Assembly: GCF_001244995.1 (NCBI RefSeq)
Contig: NZ_LN869529.1
Location: forward strand, 62,001 to 126,000
Reading direction: 5' to 3'
DNA: 64,000 nt
Origin: Intestinimonas massiliensis (ex Afouda et al. 2020)
GTDB taxonomy: Bacteria; Bacillota; Clostridia; Oscillospirales; Oscillospiraceae
Translations under genes and position numbers: made by a program
In this document: positions 35,333 to 43,766 of the stretch, in pieces
How the letters are laid out: each line of letters starts with the position of its first letter
Numbering within the stretch: position 1 is the first letter of the stretch
The notes under the pieces: model-generated
Database searches by the model: none
Seen by the model: the letters and a program-made list of their open reading frames with translations, nothing else
Told to the model about the DNA's origin: nothing

Positions 35333-36580
35333 GTGGATTATGTAACTCTTGCATCCCATGCCATCCGTCAGTATGCGCCGGATCAGATTTTTACCGCGTC
35401 CCAGAGGGCCAAAGCGGATGCTGCCGCTCTGGGCGAGGACGCTGTCATCAACGCCACCTTGGGTGAGTGCTTGGATGACGACGGGAAGCTTATGGTACTT
35501 CCTACTGTAGAGCGGATGATCCGCCAGATGCCGGTCGAGGACATATGCAGCTATGCCCCCATTGCAGGCATCAAGGGATTTAACGAGGCCGTGCAGATCT
35601 CTCTGTTCGGTAAGTGTCTGGACCGGTTTTATGTGGAATCTGTGGCCACCCCCGGTGGATGCGGCGCTTTGCGCCACGCGATCTGGAACTTCCTGAACTT
35701 TGGAGACGCCTTGCTGACCACCAACTGGATCTGGGGACCCTACAAAAACATCTGCGAAGAGCATGGCCGCAGAATGGTTACCTTTGATATGTTCAACCGG
35801 GAAAACACCTTTAATCTGGAAGGTATGGATCGGGCTATCGGAGAGATTCTGGCCGTGCAGGAGCAGCTTTTGATGATTCTGAACACCCCAGCCAACAATC
35901 CCACGGGCTACTCCATGACAAAGCAGGAAATGGAACAGACTGTTGCCATTCTGAAAAAGCATGCCGCAGCCAATCCGGATAAAAACCTGACCTTCTGCCT
36001 GGATGTGTCCTACATCGACTTTGCCGGCAGCTTTGAAGAAAGCCGGGAGATCTTTGACGCCATTTTTGACATGCCTGCCAACACCATGACACTGTTGATT
36101 TTCAGCATGTCCAAAAGCTACACCATGTGCGGCATGCGCTGCGGCGCACTGGTATGCCTGGGCTCGACTGCGGAATCCGCTGCTGTTTTCAAGCAGGCGA
36201 TGTCCTATTCCTCCCGTTCCACTTGGTCCAATGCGATTCACATGGCACAAAAGATCCTGGTGGACATCAACCTGAACCCGGAGATTCGTGAGCGGGTCAG
36301 TCAGGAGCGGGCCGTGTTCCGAAACACCATTACCAACCGGGGACGGACCTTCTGCGCTGCGGCGAAGGAGGCCAGCCTGGAAATCTGCCCCTATCAGTAC
36401 GGCTATTTTGTGGCCATTCCCTGCAAAAACCCTGTGGAGACCGCCCGAATCCTGATGGATCAGCATATCTATGTGGTGCCCCAGGCCCAGGGGCTGCGGT
36501 TCTCCCCCTGCACGGTTACCACAGAAAAATGCCGGAAAGCTCCCGCTTTTATCAAGGCTGCCATGGAACAGACACAATGA
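35333..36580 (+). CDS. Class I/II PLP-dependent aminotransferase
   Basis: 415 aa from GTG 35333, AGGAGG 6 nt upstream. Fold-type I features: ATPGGCGALRHAIWNFLNFGD, LLTTNWIWGPYKNICEE, NTPANNPTGYSMTKQEM (Asn binding PLP), CLDVSYIDFAG and FSMSKSYTMCGMRCG with the Schiff-base Lys near 263. It resembles aspartate/aromatic aminotransferases without a subgroup I can name. It is the second fold-type I PLP enzyme in this operon, so the substrate or an intermediate very likely carries an amino group. Confidence 0.9.
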   Translation: MDYVTLASHAIRQYAPDQIFTASQRAKADAAALGEDAVINATLGECLDDDGKLMVLPTVERMIRQMPVEDICSYAPIAGIKGFNEAVQISLFGKCLDRFYVESVATPGGCGALRHAIWNFLNFGDALLTTNWIWGPYKNICEEHGRRMVTFDMFNRENTFNLEGMDRAIGEILAVQEQLLMILNTPANNPTGYSMTKQEMEQTVAILKKHAAANPDKNLTFCLDVSYIDFAGSFEESREIFDAIFDMPANTMTLLIFSMSKSYTMCGMRCGALVCLGSTAESAAVFKQAMSYSSRSTWSNAIHMAQKILVDINLNPEIRERVSQERAVFRNTITNRGRTFCAAAKEASLEICPYQYGYFVAIPCKNPVETARILMDQHIYVVPQAQGLRFSPCTVTTEKCRKAPAFIKAAMEQTQ

Positions 36581-36593
36581 GAAGGAGAGCAAG

Positions 36594-37778
36594 ATGAAAA
36601 TCACTGATGTAAAAGTTATCCCGGTCAATAAGTTTCTGTTTGTCAAGGTCTTTACCGATGAAGGGATCACGGGTCTGGGCGAGTCTGGCGACTGGGGCTT
36701 TCTTCTGTCCTCGGGAGAGGTGATTGAGTCCTTTCGGGAATATCTGATTGGAAAGAACCCCATGGATATCGAGCACCACTGGGAGTATATGTACCGCTGC
36801 TTCCATTTCCGGGGTGCTGCAGTAATGGGAGCGCTGAGTGCCATTGATATCGCACTCTACGATATAAAAGGTAAGGCACTGGGAGTCCCTGTCTACCAGT
36901 TGCTGGGCGGAAAGTGCCGGGACAAGATCCGGGTCTACTCCCATGTCTCTGGAAAGAGCTTCGGGGAGCTACTGGACAACTGTCTGGCAGAAAAGGAAAA
37001 GGGATTTACCGCTGTCGGCCACCTGTCTCCCTTCCTGGACGAGCCCCGCTCCGAGCCGTACTTTGAAACCTATGCCTCTATGATCAGCGGCGGTGCGGAG
37101 CGGATCGGAAAGATCCGGGAAGCGCTGGGCAACGATGTGGACCTGTGCATCGAAAACCACCGGCGCATGAACCCCGCACAGGCCATTGCCCTGGCTCAGC
37201 AGCTGGAGCCCTTCCTGCCCATGTTCTATGAGGATCCGCTTATCCCTGACAACTTTGACGCGATGGCGCTGGTAGCCTCCAAGATCCGGATCCCTCTGGC
37301 CACCGGCGAGCGAATCCATACGCCTCAGGAATATGAGATGCTGGTGCGGCGCTGCGGTGTGGACTATCTGCGGGTCAGCATCGGACTCTGCGGCGGCTTT
37401 ACCGGTGCAAAGAAAATTTCTGCCATTGCAGAGGCTAACCAGCTGGGGATCATTCCCCATAACCCGCTGAGTCCCGTGGCCACTGCCGCCTGCATTCAAC
37501 TGGACGCCGCGACCCCCTGTTTCACCATTCAGGAGTACCCGGACCCCAACGATCAGGCGGCACACGCCCGGTTTGTCTATGATAAGACCAACGCATCCGT
37601 ATTCCGCGCCTGCGATATCGTGAAGGAAATGCCGGTATGCGAGCAGGGCTTCCTGCTGGTCTCGGATAAGCCCGGTTTGGGTATTGAGTTGATCGACGAC
37701 GCTGAGACCCGGTTCCCCTTCGAACGCAGAAAGGTGGTCACCCGGCTGTCCAGCGATGGAGCCGTTATGGATACCTGA
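36594..37778 (+). CDS. Enolase-superfamily sugar-acid dehydratase-like enzyme
   Basis: 394 aa, of the mandelate-racemase/galactonate-dehydratase type. N-terminal capping domain: FVKVFTDEGITGLGESG, ALYDIKGKALGVPVYQLLGG. Barrel ligands: IENHRRM (Glu where galactonate dehydratase has Asp, His conserved), FYEDP, ATGERIH, IIPHNPLSPVATAA (catalytic His) and QEYPDP. This is a metal-dependent alpha-proton abstraction enzyme, normally dehydrating a sugar acid. The Asp-to-Glu change at the first ligand position makes the exact substrate uncertain. GAAGGAG precedes the ATG. Confidence 0.9.
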   Translation: MKITDVKVIPVNKFLFVKVFTDEGITGLGESGDWGFLLSSGEVIESFREYLIGKNPMDIEHHWEYMYRCFHFRGAAVMGALSAIDIALYDIKGKALGVPVYQLLGGKCRDKIRVYSHVSGKSFGELLDNCLAEKEKGFTAVGHLSPFLDEPRSEPYFETYASMISGGAERIGKIREALGNDVDLCIENHRRMNPAQAIALAQQLEPFLPMFYEDPLIPDNFDAMALVASKIRIPLATGERIHTPQEYEMLVRRCGVDYLRVSIGLCGGFTGAKKISAIAEANQLGIIPHNPLSPVATAACIQLDAATPCFTIQEYPDPNDQAAHARFVYDKTNASVFRACDIVKEMPVCEQGFLLVSDKPGLGIELIDDAETRFPFERRKVVTRLSSDGAVMDT

Positions 37779-37796
37779 GGTTGGGGAGGTATTCGT

Positions 37797-38855
37797 TTGG
37801 ATAATACAAAGGTGCATGAGCTTTTCTCTAAATTTCCTAAGGTTTCCCTGGGATTTTACCCCACACCGCTGCACAAGCTGGAGACGCTTTCCCAGGAGAC
37901 CGGCGTAAACCTGTACGTCAAGCGGGAGGATTTCAGCGGCGTCAGCCTGTTTGGCGGCAACAAGATCCGGAAGCTGGAGTATATTCTGGGCGCGGCGAAA
38001 GCGGCCGGGGCAGAATACGCATTCACCTACGGCGCAACTCAATCCAATCACGCCATGGAGACCGCCGGCGCCTGCTGCCGCTGCGGCGTGAAGCCGGTGC
38101 TCTTCCTTTACGCGCTGATCGATCCCAGTGAAGAGGACCTGCGGGGCAACATGCTGCTGGACCGGCTTTACGGCGCCGAGATCCATATTACCAGCCGCCG
38201 GGAGGGCGAGTCCGTAGAGGAACTGAAAAAACGAAACGCTGCCACAGGAGAAGCCTATCGGCAGTAGCTCATCCAACAGGGGCATATCTGCTGGGATATT
38301 CCTGTGGGCGGTGCGACGGAGCTTGGCTCAGTGGGCTTTGTGGAAGGATTCATAGAACTGGAGAGCCAGATGGCAGCCCTGGGGCTGCACGCCGATTACC
38401 TGTTCCACGCCACCGGTTCCGGCGGCACGCTGGCCGGACTTCAGGCTGCCCGCGCGCTTTTGGGTTCTGATACGGAGATTATCTCCATAAACGTCAATAA
38501 AAAAGGTCCCGATTATCCGGATGACATTGTTCGCCTGGCCAATGGCACCTTATCTCTGCTCGGTGCGCCGGATGGGCTTCGGGTACAGCGGGAGGACCTG
38601 CACATCGACCCTGGCTACTATCTGCCGGGATATGAGCAGCCCAACGAAGCATCCAACGAGGCGATCCGTATCCTGGCCAGAAAAGAGGGGCTGGTGGTGG
38701 ACCCTGTTTACACCGGAAAGGGACTTGCCGGAATGCTGGACTATCTGCACACCGGAAAAATTCCAAAGGGCAGCACGGCAGTATTCCTCCACACCGGAGG
38801 CGCTGCGGCTTTGTTCGCGGAAAAGGAGCTTCTGGGGGATCTGCTGAAGGCATAA
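37797..38855 (+). pseudogene. D-cysteine desulfhydrase / ACC-deaminase-family enzyme with in-frame TAG
   Basis: 352 codons from TTG 37797 (GGGGAGGT 6 nt upstream). One TAG at 38265-38267 falls between Gln and Leu in YRQ*LIQQGHICWDIPVGG; the frame is otherwise intact on both sides. Fold-type II PLP features: PTPLHKLETLS, VKREDFSG, FGGNKIRKLEY (PLP Lys), TYGATQSNHAMETA and ATGSGGTLAGLQAA. The family includes D-cysteine desulfhydrase, ACC deaminase and cysteate sulfo-lyase. The stop affects a non-catalytic linker and is one C-to-T change from Gln. It may be a recent nonsense mutation, a sequencing error or, less likely, read-through. Confidence 0.85.
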
Positions 38856-38935
38856 AAGTTCGCACATAATCTGAAACGGAGCAACGACCGCTGCGGTGCC
38901 CGGGTTCGGCGGTCTGAATCAAAGGGAGGAGCGTT

Positions 38936-39389
38936 ATGTATCAATACCGGATTGGCCGGACTCTGACGTCGCTGGAGGGCCGGTCCTGGTGTTCGATCCC
39001 GGAATGACGGCACTGCGCAGGAATTGACCGAGTGGGTCCAGTATGATATCCAATTGGACGATATGGTCTGCGCGCTGCTGGAGGATGAGAACGGGTATTT
39101 TTGCGAAAATGAGCTACGAATGTTTCGGATGGTGGAAAAGCAGAGCGGCCGTCTGAGGGATGAGGCCGCCCGGACGCTGCGGGAATACGTTCTGCAGGTA
39201 CGGGAGCTGTTCCAGGCTGAGATCGACATCCGACAGAACCGAATTATGAAGACCCTCGCCATCGTTACCACCATTTTTCTGCCATTGTCCCTGGTGGCGG
39301 GGTGGAACGGTATGAACTTTGTGGATATGCTGAAACTGAGATGGCGGTACGGCTATCCGGCTGTAACGAGACACACAAAACGTAATTAA
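38936..39389 (+). pseudogene. CorA-family magnesium transporter remnant
   Basis: A good ribosome site and ATG at 38936 start MYQYRIGRTLTSLEG, as in CorA N-termini, but a TGA follows after 23 codons. The next frame (from about 39024) resumes in the late coiled-coil region (ENELRMFRMVEKQSGRLRDEAARTLREY) and first membrane helix (IVTTIFLPLSLVAGWNGMNF, where CorA has a GMN motif). About 150-200 residues of the cytoplasmic domain and the second helix are missing. It cannot make a working channel. Confidence 0.82.
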
Positions 39390-39833
39390 AGAACCTTGAA
39401 AGACGTAATTTTACCCGCGATTAAAGGCTTTTCGATAGTTTGTGTGGGCAAGAAAACTGCTGAAAGGCTAACAATATCAAGGCTTTCCTGTTCTTATTTG
39501 CTGTTCTGAAACGGATTTCCTGGATGACGCTTGTAGCATTGGGACGCAAGGCCATAAAGGCACCGGCTGTGCCCCATCTCCGCCGCCCTTGACAGCCTTG
39601 TACCCCAATGCATTGAGGTAATCAAGAGGTGTTATGCACCTCTCTGAATCAGAGATTCAATTTCTCAATATGCTACCCATACAAACTACCGAAGCCTCAT
39701 TTATCCATGACATTTTGCGTGTCTTTTTCGTTATTTTGAGGATGGAATATGTAAGCCACTCAGGGCGAAAATAGCAAAAAGAGCCCGCCAGATGCTGGGA
39801 CTGTGACCAGCGCCGGACGACGGCACGCAAAAA
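39390..39833. other. Gene-free stretch with mobile-element-like debris
   Basis: No supported gene. Around 39530-39615 an imperfect 18-bp inverted repeat (GCATTGGGACGCAAGGCC and AGCCTTGTACCCCAATGC) encloses about 45 bp, a form seen at the ends of integrated elements. Composition is lower in GC than the neighbours. It separates the decayed corA from the housekeeping region. Confidence 0.5.
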
Positions 39834-39867
39834 GGGATGCCGCTTGATCAAGCGGCATCCCTTTTTT
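39834..39867. terminator. Terminator after greA
   Basis: GGGATGCCGCTTGATCAAGCGGCATCCC with A/T runs on both sides (TTTTTT on plus, TTTTTG on minus); it lies 28 bp beyond the greA stop. Confidence 0.88.
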
Positions 39868-39888
39868 GTTTTGGCGTGGGACGGATGG

Positions 39889-40392
39889 TCAGAAGCTGCT
39901 GAGGGGCACGGACCCGTCGTCCTGCCCCTTTTGGATGGCCCGGACCACTGCGTCGTAACCGTAGCGGTCATTGACCTGAATGTGGAAGCGCTCGCCCACC
40001 CGCCTGCCCAGCAGGGCCTTGCCCAGAGGGGACTCCTTGCTGATCAGGCCGTGGAGTGCGTCCTGCCGCATGGTGGTGACGACCTGATAGGTCTCCTCGT
40101 CGCCCTCGTCCTCCAGATAGACCGTCACCCGGTCGTAGAGCCCCACCGTGTCGGCATCCGCCCGGTCGGAGATGACCACCGCGGTGCGGATCATGTTCTC
40201 CAGAAAGCGGATCCGGCTTTCGTTGCGGTTCTTCTCCTGCTTGGCGGCCTTGTACTCAAAGTTCTCGCTCAGATCGCCGAAGCCGCGGGCCTCCTTGACG
40301 GCCTCCAGCAGCTTGGGCCGGAGCTGGATGCGGCGGTAGTCCAGCTCCTCCCGCATGAGGCGGATATCCTTTTGCGTCAGTTCATTGTGCAT
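39889..40392 (-). CDS. greA: Transcription elongation factor GreA/GreB family
   Basis: 167 aa. N-terminal coiled coil with the basic patch ARGFGDLSENFEYKAAKQEKN (the acidic tip region DLSEN is characteristic), then an FKBP-like C-terminal domain ending LHGLISKESPLGKALLGRRVGERFHIQV. Rescues backtracked RNA polymerase by stimulating transcript cleavage. Slightly longer than typical GreA (about 158). A strong promoter lies about 75 nt upstream with a palindromic leader. Confidence 0.93.
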   Translation of the reverse strand: MHNELTQKDIRLMREELDYRRIQLRPKLLEAVKEARGFGDLSENFEYKAAKQEKNRNESRIRFLENMIRTAVVISDRADADTVGLYDRVTVYLEDEGDEETYQVVTTMRQDALHGLISKESPLGKALLGRRVGERFHIQVNDRYGYDAVVRAIQKGQDDGSVPLSSF

Positions 40393-40436
40393 GGCAGATG
40401 ACCTCTTTTTGATTTGGGTTTCGGCAGTGGCCGCAC

Positions 40437-40500
40437 GAATAAACCGCTTGGCGGTTTATTCCGTAGACATTACTATAGCATTTTGCAGGGGGAGAGGCAA
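40437..40500 (-). promoter_or_regulatory. greA promoter and palindromic leader
   Basis: Minus strand TTGCCT (plus 40495-40500), 17 bp, TATAGT (plus 40472-40477). Just downstream, GAATAAACCG-CTTGG-CGGTTTATTC (40437-40461) would form a perfect 10-bp hairpin in the mRNA. Positions 40452-40472 are identical to 7611-7631 at the kinase promoter. Confidence 0.6.
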
Positions 40501-40580
40501 CGGATTTTACAAAAAGAGGTGGATTTTCCGGGGAGATGGGATATACTACCCTCAGAATGGGAGAAGGGAGCTTCTGGAAG

Positions 40581-41186
40581 ATGGAACGTCTGATCTGCCT
40601 GGCCGCAGGGTATGTCTGCGGCTGTCTGCTCACCGCCGAGGTGGTGGCCCGATGGAAGACCGGTCGGGGCGCCCGGACGCTGGGGAGCGGGAATCCAGGC
40701 ATGGCTAACATTGCCGGTGCGCTGGGAAAGGGGGCGGGGGCCCTGGTGCTGGCGGGCGACCTACTCAAGACCGCCCTGGCCTGCGCCCTGTGCCGTCTGC
40801 TGCTGGCTCCTGATCTGGGCCGCCTGGCCGTCCTATACGCCGGACTGGGCGCGGCCCTGGGCCATAATTTCCCCTTCTGGAGCGGCTTCCACGGCGGCAA
40901 AGGGGTGACAGTGACCTGCGCCGCCCTGGTACTGGCCTTCCCGCTGTGGGGGACCGTGAGCTGCATTCTGGGGCTGGCAGTGGTGCTCAGTACCGGGTAT
41001 CTGCCTGTGGGGGCCCTGGTCATCCCGGCGGCGGCGGTGCTGCCTGCCTTCTGGCTGGGCGGTGCCGAGGCCGGAATGCTGGTGCTGACGCTGACGCTGA
41101 TGATGCTCTCCCGGCACATCCACGGCCTGACCCGGGTGGCCCGGGGACAGGAGCCCCGGAAGTTCCGCCGCACGGAAGCGGAATGA
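40581..41186 (+). CDS. plsY: Glycerol-3-phosphate acyltransferase PlsY
   Basis: 201 aa from ATG 40581 (AGAAGGGAG upstream). Multi-pass membrane enzyme; motifs RTLGSGNPGMANIAGALG (acyl-phosphate binding), LGHNFPFWSGFHGGKGVTVT (catalytic Ser/His/Gly-rich loop) and RHIHGLTRVARGQEPR near the C-terminus fit PlsY. It transfers acyl from acyl-phosphate to glycerol-3-phosphate as the first step of phospholipid synthesis. Family members usually have a GTxNP-type first motif; here GSGNP. Confidence 0.88.
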   Translation: MERLICLAAGYVCGCLLTAEVVARWKTGRGARTLGSGNPGMANIAGALGKGAGALVLAGDLLKTALACALCRLLLAPDLGRLAVLYAGLGAALGHNFPFWSGFHGGKGVTVTCAALVLAFPLWGTVSCILGLAVVLSTGYLPVGALVIPAAAVLPAFWLGGAEAGMLVLTLTLMMLSRHIHGLTRVARGQEPRKFRRTEAE

Positions 41187-41191
41187 GAAGA

Positions 41192-41217
41192 GCGCCCCGC
41201 CGGCTCCGGCGGGGCGC
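41192..41217. terminator. Terminator between plsY and the AIM24-like gene
   Basis: GCGCCCCGCCGG and CCGGCGGGGCGC pair around CT; it lies between convergent genes. Confidence 0.75.
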
Positions 41218-41230
41218 ATTGCGTGCAGGC

Positions 41231-41914
41231 TCAGTTGCTGCCGGTGGGGAAGAAGGGGGCCAGCGCCGCGGCAAAGCCACTGACCGGCATGGTCTGGAGC
41301 ACGATCCGGCCCGGCCCGGTGACGATGGTATGGAACAGCCCCTCTCCGCCGAACAGGACGTTTTTCACGCCCCTGACGGCCTGGATATCAATGGAGCAGG
41401 TGGCGTCGCACATGGCCAGATTGCCGGTATCCACCACCATCTGCTCGCCGGGAGCCAGGTTGTATTCCACGGCGTAGCCGTCCACCTCCAGGAAGGCCGT
41501 GCCCCGACCCGAGAGCTTTTGCAGGATGAAGCCCTCGCCGCCGAAGAAGCCCGCGCCCGCCTTCTTTTGAAAAAAGACGGACAGCTCTACCCCGGCCTCG
41601 GAGGCCAGGAAGCCGGACTTCTGGACCACGATGGGGCGGGCGGGGTCGATCTCCACCGCCCGGATGGAGCCGGGAAAGCTGGAGGCGAAGGCAATCCGGC
41701 AGGGGCCGCCCTGGGCAGTGTAGGTGTTCTGGAACATGGACTCGCCGGAGAACATCCGGCCAAAGGCCCTGCCGAGGCCGCCGCCGGCGTTGGTCCTCAT
41801 CTCCAGGTTGGGGCTCATCCAGCACATGGAGCCCTTCTCTGTGATCATGGTCTCGCCGGGGGCCAGCTCGCAGACCACCACGGGCATGGGCTCACCGATG
41901 ATTTCGTATTTCAT
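41231..41914 (-). CDS. TIGR00266/AIM24-family protein
   Basis: 227 aa. The N-terminal EIIGEPMPVVVCELAPGETMITEKGSMCWM and the Gly-rich FGRMFSGESMFQNTYTAQGGPCRIAFAS are family hallmarks of a beta-rich trimer-like fold related to AIM24. Residues FFGGEGFILQKLSGRGTAFLEVDG and VLFGGEGLFHTIVTGPGRIVLQ repeat the fold. Function is unknown in bacteria; the mitochondrial relative affects inner-membrane organisation. Single gene convergent with plsY. Confidence 0.88.
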   Translation of the reverse strand: MKYEIIGEPMPVVVCELAPGETMITEKGSMCWMSPNLEMRTNAGGGLGRAFGRMFSGESMFQNTYTAQGGPCRIAFASSFPGSIRAVEIDPARPIVVQKSGFLASEAGVELSVFFQKKAGAGFFGGEGFILQKLSGRGTAFLEVDGYAVEYNLAPGEQMVVDTGNLAMCDATCSIDIQAVRGVKNVLFGGEGLFHTIVTGPGRIVLQTMPVSGFAAALAPFFPTGSN

Positions 41915-42060
41915 GGTAAATCCTCCTGACTTCGAAGTATCGGGACCACTCTATCGTAGTACGGCCGGGGGAAAAGCACAAGAAAAAGATTCGACTTCTG
42001 AGAAAAAATGTGGTACACTGACTGCCGGATATACGACGAGCAGAGAGAGGAGACCACGCG

Positions 42061-42735
42061 ATGCGTATGCGGAAAAAGCCCAATCTGATTCCCCGGATGG
42101 AGCGCTGTGCGGACTATCTGGTGACCGATCCCCAGCAGTGGCGGGGCCGCTGGCGGGAGAAGGGGACGCCCGGCTGTGAACTGCGCCTGGAGCTGGGCTG
42201 CGGCAAGGGCCGCTTCACCTGCGAGACGGCGGCGGCGGAGCCGGATGTCCTTTTCGTGGCGGTGGAGCGGGTGCCGGACGCCATGGTCATCGCCATGGAG
42301 CGGGCCAAGGCCGCCGGATTGAACAATGTCTTTTTCATCGACGCCGACGTGGCCCGGCTGACGGAGTTTTTTGCCCCCGGCGAGGTGGAGCGCATCTACC
42401 TCAATTTCTGCGACCCCTGGCCCACCAACCGCCATGCCAAGCGGCGGCTGACCCACGAAAATTTCCTGCGGCTCTACCGCCAGGTGCTCTCCGACGGGGG
42501 GCAGATCCACTTCAAGACGGACAACAGCGGGCTGTTCGAATGGTCGCTGTTCCAGTTCCCACGGGCGGGCTATGCCCTGGGCGAGGTCACCCGGGACCTG
42601 CACGAAAACGGTATCTGTGGGGTGATGACCGACTATGAGGAGAAGTTCCACAACTTGGGAACCCCCATCAACCGCTGCGTGGGTACAAAGGGAGAGCTGC
42701 CCCCGGAAGAGTCCGCCGCAGAGCCGGAGGAGTGA
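42061..42735 (+). CDS. trmB: tRNA (guanine-N7)-methyltransferase
   Basis: 224 aa. SAM-binding motif LELGCGKGRFTCE near residue 45, NNVFFIDADVARL, then the TrmB signature RIYLNFCDPWPTNRHAKRRLTHENFL with its catalytic Asp-Pro-Trp-Pro and basic tail. Methylates G46 in the tRNA variable loop. GAGGAG-like site before ATG 42061. Confidence 0.96.
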   Translation: MRMRKKPNLIPRMERCADYLVTDPQQWRGRWREKGTPGCELRLELGCGKGRFTCETAAAEPDVLFVAVERVPDAMVIAMERAKAAGLNNVFFIDADVARLTEFFAPGEVERIYLNFCDPWPTNRHAKRRLTHENFLRLYRQVLSDGGQIHFKTDNSGLFEWSLFQFPRAGYALGEVTRDLHENGICGVMTDYEEKFHNLGTPINRCVGTKGELPPEESAAEPEE

Positions 42736-42815
42736 GCGCGGACTGCCGCCGCTTGTGCCGGAAGGAGAAGTCCTATCCTGCCCTGCGGCCCGGCGGCCCG
42801 CAGGTACTTATGAAA

Positions 42816-42853
42816 CAAGCCCCCGGGAGCACATAATTGCTCCCGGGGGCTTG
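42816..42853. terminator. Terminator between trmB and DegV gene
   Basis: CAAGCCCCCGGGAGCA and TGCTCCCGGGGGCTTG form a near-perfect stem; convergent genes on both sides. Confidence 0.85.
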
Positions 42854-42858
42854 CCGCG

Positions 42859-43746
42859 TCAATCCGTCCGCTTATCACCCCAGAAGAAGAGAGCCACGGT
42901 GCCTGGGCCGGTATGGGCGCCGATCACCGTGCCTACGCTGTTGATGACCACCCGCCCGTCCAGACTGGGGAAGCGGGCCTCCACCAGGTCGGCTACCGCC
43001 CGAGCGTCCTCCGGACAGGCCGAGTGGCACAGGAAGCACTTGCCGCAGTAGGCTGCGCCGCCTTGGGCGTGCTCAGCCATCTTCTGGACCATGCGCTGGA
43101 TGACCCGGCTCTTGCTGCGGACCTTTTCCCGGGGGAGCAGGCGGCCCAGATGGTCCATGTTCAGCAGAGGGCAGATGCCCAGCAGAGTCCCCACCGCCGC
43201 CGCTGTGGGAGAGATGCGGCCGCCCCGCTTATAGCTGGTCAGGTCGGTGGAGAAGAACCAGTGATGTACCTCCAGCTTGTGGGCCTCCAGCCAGTCGGCC
43301 AGCTGATCCAGGCCGGCCCCGGCCTTCCGGCGCTCCCAGGCGGCGTCCAGCAGCAGCCCGTAGCCCGAGGAGGCCCCCAGGCTGTCCACCACGCGGATGC
43401 GCCGCTCCGGGAAGCGGGCCTCCAGTTCATCCCGGGCAATGCAGGCGGACTGCCAGGCCCCGGACAGCCCACTGGATAGCGACAGATGCAGGATGTCCTG
43501 CCCGGCCTCCAGAAAAGGTGTGAAAAAGGCCTTGAACTCCTCCACATTCACCTGGGAGGTGGTGGGGGTGGCCCCTGCGGCGATGCGGGCGTAAAAGGTG
43601 GGAAAGGGAAGGCTCTGCCCCAGGTCGTCGGGGTACTCCTTCCCGTCCATCTGCACATGGAAGGGGACGTAGGGAATGCATTTCTCCTGAAAGTAGTCCG
43701 CGCTCAGGTCTGCAGTGGAGCAGCAGGTCAGTTGATAGGAATCCAT
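42859..43746 (-). CDS. DegV-family fatty-acid-binding protein
   Basis: 295 aa from ATG 43746 with AGGAGG 8 nt upstream. CCSTADLSADYF near the N-terminus, TSQVNVEEF, LHLSLSSGLSGAWQSA (the Ser-rich fatty-acid carboxylate pocket) and VVDSLGASSGYGLL are DegV features. The family binds a fatty acid and, as FakB, presents it to a FakA kinase for phosphorylation and lipid synthesis. No fakA is seen here. Lies directly after the hemolysin III gene and probably shares its promoter. Confidence 0.92.
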   Translation of the reverse strand: MDSYQLTCCSTADLSADYFQEKCIPYVPFHVQMDGKEYPDDLGQSLPFPTFYARIAAGATPTTSQVNVEEFKAFFTPFLEAGQDILHLSLSSGLSGAWQSACIARDELEARFPERRIRVVDSLGASSGYGLLLDAAWERRKAGAGLDQLADWLEAHKLEVHHWFFSTDLTSYKRGGRISPTAAAVGTLLGICPLLNMDHLGRLLPREKVRSKSRVIQRMVQKMAEHAQGGAAYCGKCFLCHSACPEDARAVADLVEARFPSLDGRVVINSVGTVIGAHTGPGTVALFFWGDKRTD

Positions 43747-43766
43747 AAGACAATCCTCCTGATGTG

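Noticed and set aside
38265-38267. Pyrrolysine codon
   Set aside because: The enzyme family does not use pyrrolysine and no pyl genes are seen; a nonsense change or error is simpler.
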